64,000 nt of DNA from Amanita rubescens (lineage: Eukaryota > Basidiomycota > Agaricomycetes > Agaricales > Amanitaceae). The notes under the pieces are model-generated. The model did not search any database. It was not told the DNA's origin and worked only from the letters and a program-made list of their open reading frames with translations. Shown here one piece after another: positions 10,490 through 20,168 of the stretch. The stretch is taken from positions 1 through 64,000 of the forward strand of contig WION01000282.1 of NCBI GenBank assembly GCA_015039365.1, given 5' to 3'. Positions within the stretch are counted from its first letter, which is position 1; the number at the start of each line of letters is the position of its first letter. Position numbers and translations under genes: made by a program.

Positions 10490-12240
10490 ACCACCGACCA
10501 GAGGACACATGAAAGGGTCATGAAGGCAGAGGTATAATACGGGCCTACTACTGAGGGTACCAAACGCAAGTCGCAGATATTTCCCACCAACAAACGTCGG
10601 CGGCCAGTTCAGGTCACTACTAGCGCGCTATCGAGCCTGATGTTACATCAATCTCAAAACCGCATCCATCATTCAACCTGCCCGGACACGATAGCCATAC
10701 TTTTGTTCCCCATTACGATATATTATGACATATAGGTCCATGTTAAAGCTCTGGCCTGCCAGGAAAATAAGGTTGGCTCAGAGGCGATTCCGTGCTGCTT
10801 CGCGTGGGCAACAAATTCATTTGCGTAAGCTGGTCTCTAGTCGGCGGATAAGTAGTAGGGTCGTCAGGATTCTACAACACATATCAGAACCAAAGCAGAA
10901 CGGTGGAAACAGAAAACAATCCTCACGTAAAGTTTCTGTGCCTTAAATAGCTGCTGCGCGGAAGCTGGAGACCCACTCAGAGAAGGCGAAGCCAGTATCC
11001 CTCGCCCGCCCCATATTTGAACGTCATGTTGCGCTGCCTTGCGCTTCCGATGGATCCAGATCCAGAACAACAATCCCCCAATCAGTGCTCCTCCAAGGAC
11101 GCCTGCAACGGTACCACCTGCGATCGCACCAGTATCGTTTTTCACGGTTTTAGCCGAGCTTGATGATGATGATGACGACGACGACGACGACGAAGACCCT
11201 GATGGCGATGACGACGATGCGGACGAAGACAATGAAGAGGAAGACGATGTTGATGACGATGATGATTTTGGAGATGAGGTCACTTGCGATGCTGATGTTG
11301 ATGTCGTCGTCGGAAGGGCCGTCGAGGTAGATGCAGCTGGACAAGTGTCAATTAACCTGTCTGCACGCTTCAATTCCGACCATACACACCAGCGCTAGAA
11401 GCTGCAGCGATATCGAAAGTGCCGGCGCCCTGCGTTCAAGTTGGTTACAGGGAGAAATTTTAATTGCCACTCATACATACCGACAAAGGAAGGTAAGCCC
11501 AGCCTGGAACGTTGGTGTCACTCGGTACAGTTTCAGGATACCTACAAATTTCATTCAGTAGCGCTTTCTTAACGACAATTCAACTTACTGTTGCACAAAT
11601 CTGTAAGTGCAAGCTTGCGTGTAATTTGAGAATCTGATGAACTGGATAAGGTCAATATTCTTGGGAAGGGAAGTTGCAACATACGGGAGCCAAGAACCAT
11701 CCTGACAAGCAGCGCACACGGAGATTAGCGAGTAGCGGATCGTATTACACGTGCAATTGTTGGGTTGCGCTGGAGTGTACAATTGCCCAGGTGAGAGAGG
11801 GCCAAAAGTGTACCCTGGACAAAGGCCATTGACTCAACTAACGGATCGATACAGTTGTAAAGAAAGGGCGCTACCTGGCGGGCATGGCTGCGTTAAATCT
11901 ATCGCGACCTCACATGGGCCCTGACCCAGGGAGTTATATGCCTACAACCAATCAATGTTGAGCCAGGAGACGGATGATACGAAAAAAGGCATTCACCCAA
12001 CCGAAATTGTTATTCGTACAAGTTGCTGTCTGAGCAACGACGGCTGGAACCGCGGCTAACGCAAGCCAGAAGACGTAAAATATCATGGCTTGGGGCTCCA
12101 GGGAGTGAAGGATGTGAGTTGTTCCTCCTAAAGGAGCTATGCGCGCCGGCTTGATGGCAAAGTACGTAATTTCACCTGAGTTTGATGGTTTCGCACAGCA
12201 ACTACGCATGTGTGCTGATCGTGAGATATGTACGGTTGAC
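10490..12240. repeat. Tandem segmental duplication, unit 1
   Basis: Matches about 13795-15470 in the same orientation. Shared DNA extends beyond the gene on both sides. Downstream are ATAATACGGGCCTACTA and CATTACGA-ATATTATGACATA; upstream are GGAGCTATGCGCGCCGGC and GTGCTGATCGTGAGATATGT. The unit is about 1.7 kb, with about 1.5 kb of unrelated DNA between units. Confidence 0.8.
10743..12086 (-). CDS. Secreted/membrane Cys-rich protein with Ser-rich stalk (paralogue A)
   Basis: Eight exons were joined (12086-11997, 11941-11875, 11814-11685, 11633-11589, 11541-11481, 11429-11390, 11336-10927, 10871-10743), an exact 323-codon frame. Order: signal peptide of about 19 residues ending AVVAQ; a Cys-rich ectodomain with NSLGQGPCEVA, NCTCNTIRYSL, CAACQDGSWLP and VPGWAYL; a Ser/Thr-rich stalk that is almost pure Ser for about 50 residues; one transmembrane helix GVLGGALIGGLLFWIWI followed by basic HRKRK; and a cytoplasmic tail ending YFPGRPEL. 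This architecture is common in agaricomycete uncharacterised membrane proteins and recalls fungal surface sensors, but no ligand or pathway is known. A sister copy lies at 14029-15314. Confidence 0.8.
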
Positions 12241-13794
12241 TTAACCCATAGCCGTATTTGAATGACCAAAAGTACGACTGAAAGGCTGGAACACACGGGT
12301 CCCTGAGTAATAGAGTATCAAAGAATGTAGAGCATGTCGTTGATCCGATGGTGGCGTGTCATGAGAATTGTTTGGTTCGGCTTGGCAAGTCGTGCCTCGG
12401 CAATTCCCGGAGGTTAATTGAGCCGCTCACATACTTGGAATTGTGGGCCACCGCTTCACGTGGCAAGGTCCGAGGCCAGGGACTATAGGGCTTCATATAG
12501 CATAATCAACTCATTACTACGCTACGCTGTGACTACTTAATGATGGACCACCATATACGATCTTGTCAAAGAGAGTTTGAGCGTTTCCTTGTCGATATAA
12601 TTACCTACCGAGTGAACACATGCCCGATGCAGACATATCCGCCAACCGATCCAATAAAATCTCCCTCTGCCCTGCTGACACCCTTTCCTAACCGTGTCTT
12701 GATATCGCCTGAGGAAACGACACAGTAATGCTCGGGAAGGGAAACCAGACCCGAGACTCGTGCGGCTAGACCCGAAAAATGGCCCCAAAAGGGGGGCGGT
12801 GCTTGAGCAGCACTCATGAGTCATCGTTGATCCTCCTTGTTGCCCGGGAATCAACGACTTGAGCTGCGAGAATCCCAAACGAAGCGCCCATGATGCTCGA
12901 CAAGACTTTATCCGAAAAGGTGCAGCTCAGAAGAGATGGACGACGCTGAAACATAAGATTCCAGATGAGGTGATCCCGTCGTATGCGCCCTTCCCTGCTG
13001 GGAAAGATATCATGGGAAGGTTGGAGGATGTCGTGGTGCCCGACGTGGCATCGCATGTAGCTCGTTCTCCATCTCCTTGTTAGACGACTTGCAGCGTTAC
13101 CGCTTCTCTCTCCCTTTTATCTGAGAGCCTTTTCCGCCATTTGCCGCTCTTTCTGGGATTTCTCAATTGTCATCGCCGCAGAGCTGCGGGGTATAAGAGC
13201 AGGTTGCGAATGTGAAGAAGGCTGTACAGTTCTGGTAAGGGCTATCGGTGAAGCTGGCTGTGGCAACAGGCTTCTGTCGAGCCAGAGCTATAGCAATCAG
13301 GACTGGGACCCACTGAGATGAGATCTATGAGAAGAGTCAGAACTGGAGGAAAGCTCAGTGACGATGAGACTAAGAAGTAAAAACTTACTATCACCGCAAG
13401 CTCTGGCGAAAACACCAGTGTCCGCCTCCCTGGCTGGACTTACATCTATATCCAAATGCCACAGAGTCAGATCGAGCATGTTGAGCGTGCTAGGGAGCGT
13501 TTCGTCGTGAAGAAGCATCATCTGATGTAGGCCGCATGGACAATCGTTCGTAAGCCTGAGCCTGCTTCGCTTCGGCCTCAGAAAGAACTGCTGCAACACC
13601 CAAACGTGCTTCGAATATAATGCCTACTGCCATACTATACCCTGTTGCGAATATGTTCCCCCACCGCTGCTCTTTACAAACATAGAGCTGATTACAATAT
13701 TGTTGCAGCACATCCCCGCAGCGATGCCGCGCTTTACAAATATAGCCTCACTGTTGCAACTCGCAATTTGCCCATCGTAGATTACACCAAGGGC
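12241..13794. other. Spacer between duplicated units; no confident gene
   Basis: Unrelated to either duplicated unit. Some stretches look mildly protein-like: plus strand 12880-13083 (a short charged frame ending RSPSPC), minus strand near 13490-13711 (an Ala/Glu-rich piece containing LSEAEAKQAQAYERLSM) and minus strand 13140-13290. I could not join them into one frame with sound splice sites, and no known domain is visible. This may be a decayed gene. Confidence 0.4.
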
Positions 13795-15470
13795 CCGGCC
13801 GCCGGCCAGAGGACACACGAAATGGAGGCAGACTTCAGACGTATTTTTTCATTCTTCCATAATACGGGCCTACTAATGTGGCGCTATGGCGGCCAGTCCA
13901 GGTCACCAGCGCGCTATTGGGTCTGGCGCCGTATCAATCTCAAGACCGCATTCATCGCTCAACCTACTTGGATACGAATGCTTTTGTCCCCCATTACGAC
14001 ATATTATGACATACAAAATAGATCCTATTTAGAGCTCTGGCCTGCCGGTAAAATCATAAGGAGGCAATTCTGTGCTTTCAGTCGTTGGCGGGGGCAACAG
14101 ATTCATCTGCGTGAGCTGGTGCCTAGTCGGCGGATAGGTAGAAGGGTCATCAGGATTCTACAACACGTATCAGAACCAAAGTAGAACGGCAGAAGCAGAA
14201 GACATCCTCACGTAAAGTTTCTGAGCCTGATATACTACTAGCCGCTGCATAGAAGCCGGATAGCTACTCACAGAAGGCGAAGCCAGTATACCTCGCCCGC
14301 TCCATATTAGAACGTTGCGTCGCGCCGCCTTGCGCTTCCGATAGATCCAGATCCAGAACAACAATCCCCCGATCAGTGCTCCTCCAAGGACGCCTGCAAC
14401 GGTACCACCTGCGATCGCACTAATATCGGTTTTGGCGATTTTAGGTGTGCTTGATGGCGATGTTGATGAAGATAATGACGATGTTTTTGGAGATGATGTC
14501 GAGGCCACTTGCGATGCTGATGTTGATGTCGCCGTTGGAAGAGCCGTTGAGGTAGATTCAGCTGGACGGGTGTTAATTAGCCGTTTGCACGCTTCAATTC
14601 CAAACAGGCGCACCAGCCCTAGAAGCCGCATCAATATCAAATGTGCCGTTGGCCTGCGTTCAAGTTGATTACAGGGATAAAGTTTTATTGCCATTCATAC
14701 ATACATACCGACAAAGGAAGGTAAGCCCAGTTTGGAACGCTGGTGCCATTCGGTACGGGTTCAGGAAACCTACAGACTCCACTCAGTGGCGCTGCCTTAA
14801 CGAAAATTCAACTTACTGCTGCACAAATCTGTAAGTGCAATTCTGCGTGTACGTTGAGAATCTGATGGACTGGATAAGGTCAATATTCTTGGGGAAGGAA
14901 GCTACAACGTACGGGAGCCAAGAACCATCCTGACAAGCAGCGCACACGGAGACTAGCGAGTAGCGGATCGTATTGCACGTGCAATTGTTCGTTTCCTCTG
15001 GAGTGTACAATTGTCCAGGTGAGAGAGGGCCAAAAGGGTATCCTGGGCAAAGGCCATAGACTCAACCGACGGATCGAAACAGTTATGGGGAAAGGGGCTC
15101 TACCTGGTGGGCATGACACCGTTAAATCCGAAGCGACCTCACATGGGCCCTGACCTAGCGAGTTAAATGCCTACAACCGGTATTGTCAAGTCAGGAGACG
15201 GATGGTACGAGAAAAGGCAGTCACCCAGGTGAAGTTGCTACTCGTACAATTTGCAAATTGAGCAACGACGGCTGGAACTACGGCTAGCGCGAGCCAGAAG
15301 ACCTGAAGGATCATGGACAGAGCGAAGGATGCGAGCTGTTCCTCCTGAAGGAGCTATGCGCGCCGGCATTAGTATGGCAAAGTACGTAATTATCAAACTC
15401 CACCTAAGATTGATGGTTTCGCACAGCAAATTCTCAGTCTGCACAGATGTGCTGATCGTGAGATATGTAA
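13795..15470. repeat. Tandem segmental duplication, unit 2
   Basis: The second unit of the duplication described at 10490-12240. Coding exons and introns correspond one to one between the units. The Ser-rich stalk exon is 60 nt shorter here, as expected for slippage in a Ser-codon repeat. Confidence 0.8.
14029..15314 (-). CDS. Secreted/membrane Cys-rich protein with Ser-rich stalk (paralogue B)
   Basis: Eight exons match those of paralogue A one to one (15314-15225, 15170-15104, 15042-14913, 14861-14817, 14769-14709, 14653-14614, 14561-14212, 14157-14029) and give an exact 303-codon frame. It has a signal peptide ending AVVAQ, the same ectodomain cysteines (GPCEVA, NCTCNTIRYSL, CAACQDGSWLP, VPNWAYL), a shorter Ser/Thr stalk, the helix GVLGGALIGGLLFWIWI with YRKRK after it, and a tail ending DFTGRPEL. 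Both copies look intact, so this is a recent functional duplication. Role unknown; probably a cell-surface protein. Confidence 0.8.
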
Positions 15471-15924
15471 AATGGGTCGCAAGCTCCCAAATCGTGATGT
15501 CCTTGCAAGATCCCTTGACTCTGCTCCAGTCTTGGGCTGAAAACTATGTCTCTATGCAAAGCACGAGAATATGTCATAATTTGACACCTACCGGTGATCG
15601 CACAGTTTGATGTAAGCATCATAGGAAGGTTTTTATAAGTAGCACATATTTTTATCCATAAATGTGTTCCTTTAAATTACTCCGATTTTATAAAAGTTGG
15701 TAACTTAGGCAATGTGTTTCACGGACAAGCATCTTCCGACGCGCACACTCGCCAAAAATCGGAGTTACCTGATAGTGCGTGGTTTCGGAGATCTGAATAT
15801 CGCATCCGGCGCGTGGCATAGTTGACGAAGTAATTTTCGACTCGTTTGACCGATGTGAAGACCAGCTTCACGACGTATCCTATATGAGACTAACACTTGC
15901 TACAATATTTTGGAAAATAAGTCA
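15471..15924. other. Intergenic, nothing recognised
   Basis: Lies between the end of duplicated unit 2 and the start of the inverted F-box duplication. It is AT-rich near 15610-15700. No coding or structural signal was found. Confidence 0.5.
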
Positions 15925-17338
15925 ATTGTTTGTAAACTCTGGAATTTATACGTCGCTTTTATAACAACACAATGACTTGTACAGTAATGTTATGGACCCG
16001 GCCACATATCAAAATCTAAGGCTACCACATTCGCCCACGAGCTTACTCGATACCCCAAGTTAATGTTGGCATTTCTTCTGCGAACCCAAATCGAATCCCC
16101 CTGCTCCTGCACATCGATTTCAAATTCGCCGCTACACTTTGGCCCTTAAGAGGCTTTTGGATAATCACTTCTTTGGGGCTCGGATTCCTCGCATCATCCA
16201 AAGGGTTCTGACGAGCTATCATGTCGTGCAGTGCTGGCAAGCCTTCTGCGACAGGATTTGGTTTTATTATTATAAAGTCATGGCATATTACGCTCAAAGT
16301 GTTGATTTGAAAATCTCGTTCTCCTGTTTCCGCAAGCCATTTGAACACATTGGCAACATCTTGGACACAGAGCAAACCCAAATCATTAACCTCGGGTACG
16401 GATGGAAGGATCTCTTTGACAGTCGTTGCTCTGGCGTCCTTTACAACAAGCGTGCTAAGTTTGATCTTTGATCTGCGGAGGAAGGATAATGTTATGCCAG
16501 CATCGTCGAGGCCATTATACGCAACCTTCAATCGTCGCAAAGCTGGCGTTTCCAAGACGGTCAAGAGTCCCACCCCAGAGACTGACAAGCATTCCAAGTG
16601 CGGAAGATGAATCGATATGTCTCCACCGGTATCCTGGTAGCGTTCAGCAGTAAGCTCCACCAAGTTAATAGTCCCTCGGAGAGCAGCGAGGATTCTTTCG
16701 GGATGCATTGTGTGGTGGAAGTGAATAACGGTCACTGACGACCAATTGAACTGCAACAATGGAGAGTTATCCCGTAGTACGACGTAGGCGTTGATGCCCT
16801 GCATACTTTGGCTGCCCATGAACTGATAATATGTAGCTTCGGTTATCTCCAGTTTTTTCAACAGCGGAAGACGACCCTTGGTACTCTGGAGGAATACGAC
16901 AAGTGTCTTCAGTTGAACGGACACTTCTTCCCACTGTGCCGAATATTCGATGAGACGCATAAGTATTGAGTGGACGCCGTAAAAGCTTTTATAGGTAAAA
17001 TCTTCAAACGTGAAAGAGAATGGTGCCCCACGAGTGCAATCGAGAAAGAAACCTAATATTTCATACATACGGCCCCAGAAATCCTCGATCAATATTTCGA
17101 TCTTGATTTTACTCCAGAACGTCGACCGCATCGAGAAGAACAAGGCTCGCCACTGGGAAGCAGACATGGCCGAGGTACCATGGAAATTTCCATGGTTGGC
17201 TAGCTTGCAAGGGCGAGGACAAACTTTGCTTGAAAATCTTGTGCAATATCTCTACAGGGACGTCTGGCATCGCGGATATTACTAAGTATCGCGTGGGTGA
17301 TGAAGATGAAGATCAATGGCAGCGATGCTATCTGTAAG
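15925..17338 (-). repeat. Inverted segmental duplication, copy 2
   Basis: Reverse-complement partner of 6099-7495. It includes the F-box copy plus about 110 bp after its stop and about 70 bp before its start. The two copies lie about 8.4 kb apart, facing each other, and enclose the F-box/LRR, Cue1-like and membrane-protein genes. Confidence 0.75.
16043..17270 (-). pseudogene. F-box gene copy with a frameshift inside the F-box
   Basis: From the ATG at 17270 the protein begins MPDVPVEILHKIFKQ and runs to YLGHVC. One extra base relative to the 6-kb copy, near 17155-17165, then throws the F-box out of frame. The remaining 374 codons (16043-17167) are open and encode the whole Leu-rich substrate-binding part, ending EEMPTLTWGIE. 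Either the gene is disrupted, or translation starts at the later ATG at 17167 and gives a protein with only the second half of the F-box. No intron with proper ends repairs the frame at that point. It is better preserved than the plus-strand copy. Confidence 0.65.
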
Positions 17339-17760
17339 CGTGTACACAAAAGCTTGTGCCTAGCCCTGTTATCGCGGTGAGTGATTGGCGATGGTGAGAA
17401 TCGAGGATGCTCGTGACGATGAGCCTGTAGGTGGAGGAACTGGGAACAAGGGCTGGCTCTATTTGCCCAGGTCAAATGTGACGTAGCAGATTTGCTGTCA
17501 TATACTCTTCGTTGAGGTCAAATTCTTCGGTCATCAACTGGCAGCGCTCGTAACCTGTCATTCTCTAAGTCTTTCTTGACGAGAATATTTATCCCCGAAT
17601 AAAAGATCTGCATTGAAGATCGCTGGGCATCACTCCTGTCACGCACCGGCTAACTTGCCGCCCGATTATCCTGCGCATACCGTGTACCCTCCTATTTCCA
17701 AGTACCTATTTCTCCTGCGTAGCGGGACATGTATCAACGCGTCACGCGTCACGTACAGAT
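17339..17760. other. Intergenic, nothing recognised
   Basis: Between the inverted duplication and the next gene start. No exon chain, repeat or RNA gene was seen. It probably contains the promoter of the gene at 17761. Confidence 0.45.
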
Positions 17761-19112
17761 ATGTCAAACATCCGCCCCTCATCTATGACGACTAAGCGAA
17801 AACGCGAGGACAGCCTAGAAGTAAATTCTCCCTATGGTCACTATCGTCGGCTATCACAAGTGATGTATCTGCAGAAGTTGCTATCCTCCATATCATGAAG
17901 GAGCATAATTTCAGCCCGAGTCTGTTGCGACAGATCTTGACTGGTCCGTTCATTTTGTTTGGATTCAGAACTATTTGATCCTATCTATTTCTTAGACCAC
18001 CGCTTAGGCGGCAGCTTTTATAATGTACAATACCGGGACATGGCTGCTTTCGTTGGACTCGACCCTAATCGGAACATGAACGATGTCGCCACATTTGACC
18101 TGTACCGCTCGCGCATTCCTACATCGCTTTTCAAGTCCATTGTGGAGGATATGGACCTTTTACTGCTGCAGTATGGCCCCCCTGACGAGCATGAAACGGC
18201 AGAGGCGACATCCCGGTTCTTCGCCCCGGTGAGAAGATCAAGTTAACCCTCCTATTGCGATGACCGTTGTTCTCAGATCTTTAATCGCTTGATTGGTCTA
18301 TTTGATTTTGCCTTCAGAAACCTGCCAGAACCTATCCTTGATGGCCGTACGAGTGGCAAGATCAAATATTACTTCGAGGCATTTGGTTCTGTTGCGGCTC
18401 TTTTTATAGAAGCCAGGCTAAAGATTGGTAGTAGAAAGGAGCGAATGGACGCAATTGCTCAAGTGATAGCAGAATGTGATGGTCAGCGTCCTTTCGATAA
18501 TAATTTGCATCGATTTTGACCACATATTCATGTCGCAGCTTGCTGCTGGAACAACACGCGACAAGGGCTTCGTGTACCTGTATTCGGCATCCTTTGTGAC
18601 GGGGAGGCGTTCCAATTCTTCTTCTTGTTTGATGGCTGCACCAAGCCTTTCTCATTCAGTCGTGGGACCCTCCCAGGAGTTGGGCAAGGTTTTACACTGG
18701 ACGACTTTACACAGGCAAAAAGCTCTCAACCTTTCATGCGTGACCTGCGACAGATATGCGAGATCATGTTTGACCTGCTACTTCAAAGTTATATTTCGAG
18801 CTTGGATGCATACTACCAAAACTGCTTCGTTGGCAACGGTAAGGAGGAAGGGAGGCATGAATGGGAAGAGGCTCTCTGTCTTGCTAGTGATGCATTGGAA
18901 AAGTTTCGAGTTGCAGAAACAATGCGCCAAGACCCCGATAAAGCAAACGCAACTGTGCAAGACGCAATGGACATTCTCAAACGCAGGTATGACCCTTTGA
19001 TGTTAATCCACATTGCATCTATTGGCTTATAATTCAATCTAGCATAAATAAGGTTCCGATCATTGACAAAACAAAGCTCATCATGAGCGACTGGGATGAC
19101 GGGGAGGTATAA
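17761..19112 (+). CDS. Uncharacterised protein, six exons
   Basis: A joined frame of about 367 residues: 17761-17836, 17875-17919, 17969-18228, 18277-18481, 18539-18986, 19043-19112. The last four exons are well supported. The first intron is unsure: a 38-nt version, or a longer one with donor at 17821 and acceptor at 17900, both keep the frame. Visible features are a basic KRKRED near the N-terminus, DPIYFLDHRLGG, DGRTSGKIKYYFEAFG, and RVPVFGILCDGEAFQFFFLFDG followed by a helical C-terminus ending SDWDDGEV. The stretch from IAECDACCWNN to FGILCDG faintly recalls nuclease-type folds seen in fungal effector-like proteins, but I cannot name a family. Not recognised; coding status is fairly sure. 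Confidence 0.65.
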
Positions 19113-20168
19113 GTGTAATAGAATGTCTTATTCTAAGGGGCTTGAATAGGGTTAGGGAGCTTTTTTTTTTTTGTCTTATCACATAATATCGATCCCTAGT
19201 GATGTAACTGCAGTAACACGAGGGGTGCGGAGTGGTAGGTGTGTCTCTGAATCGTCACTGTTGCATCCACTGCTTCATAGCGCGACCCTCCATCCAAGCT
19301 GTCCAACCCAGCTATTACCTAACTCTGCGGATCAGGAAGATACGAAGAGATGAAGGAGGCAAGGTTTTGACTCGTGTGCGTCACTGCCACTACGTTCCCC
19401 GCTTTCCTGTTGCCCTGCGAGATTACTGTCATGCAAATGGTACTTTCATATCCTTATCTTTCGAATCTGACCATCCATCGTAACAGTGACATCCATAATC
19501 TCGAACCCTCCAACAGGATGGTCAAGTCGTCCACTAAGCTATACCACAATCCCTTAACCCTTCTCGCTCAACTTTGACAGTGCCGCGCGCCGCTCCCATT
19601 AGGTTTCAACGGATCCGGTTAAGCGCAAAATCGCCTCACGAGTATGACCTCTACCGTGACTGAGAGCGCCAGCCTCGTTGTGCTCGAAGAACGTATAGAA
19701 AAGGACCTAGCGCCTGCAGAGGAACAATGGTATATGCGGGTGTGGACGGCGACAGGATGGAGTGGGTTATGGGTTCTATGTGGTACGAAGGTACTGATTT
19801 ATGTCTATGCATGGACTGATCCACTTCTGCAGGCCTAACATTATCGAGTCCTTCCTTCAGCTTGGTCGTGACCAGTCTTGGACGTACTACTAGATCTGTC
19901 TCTCGACACATGGGAAGGCGTGGGCATCTTGTACATGATACATTGGAAAGGTCTCAAAGTACACGTTGCTTCAACGTTATATAGCCTTGTCTATCACGCG
20001 AGCTGTAAGTTCCTGTATTCAGCCATCCAAGTCTTTCGGACCACATCGCTAGGTCGGATGACATCCCCTCCGAGGCCAATTCATTTTCCCAGCTGGTGTC
20101 ATTTGCCGACCGGTCCGGAATTTTTCACACTCTCCTTACGGTACTACTGGTAATACAATTTGTGCAAC
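19113..20168 (+). other. Mostly intergenic; possible small gene from 19644
   Basis: A frame starts at the ATG at 19644 with an acidic, plausible N-terminus (VVLEERIEKDLAPAEEQWYM). It may splice at GTACGAAG near 19784 to an acceptor near 19833. Further possible exon text (SDDIPSEANSFSQLVSFADR, near 20060-20120) lies in the same direction, converging on the GCP2 gene. I could not make a single consistent frame and see no domain. Low-confidence hypothetical. Confidence 0.25.

Noticed and set aside
11158..11265. Plus-strand poly-Asp/Glu open frame (11039-11398)
   Set aside because: It is the antisense shadow of the poly-Ser stalk of the membrane protein on the minus strand, whose eight-exon frame is exact.
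13645..14184. A 179-codon plus-strand open frame
   Set aside because: It runs antisense over the last exon of paralogue B (14029-14157) and has no domain or splice support; the minus-strand exon agrees with its paralogue.
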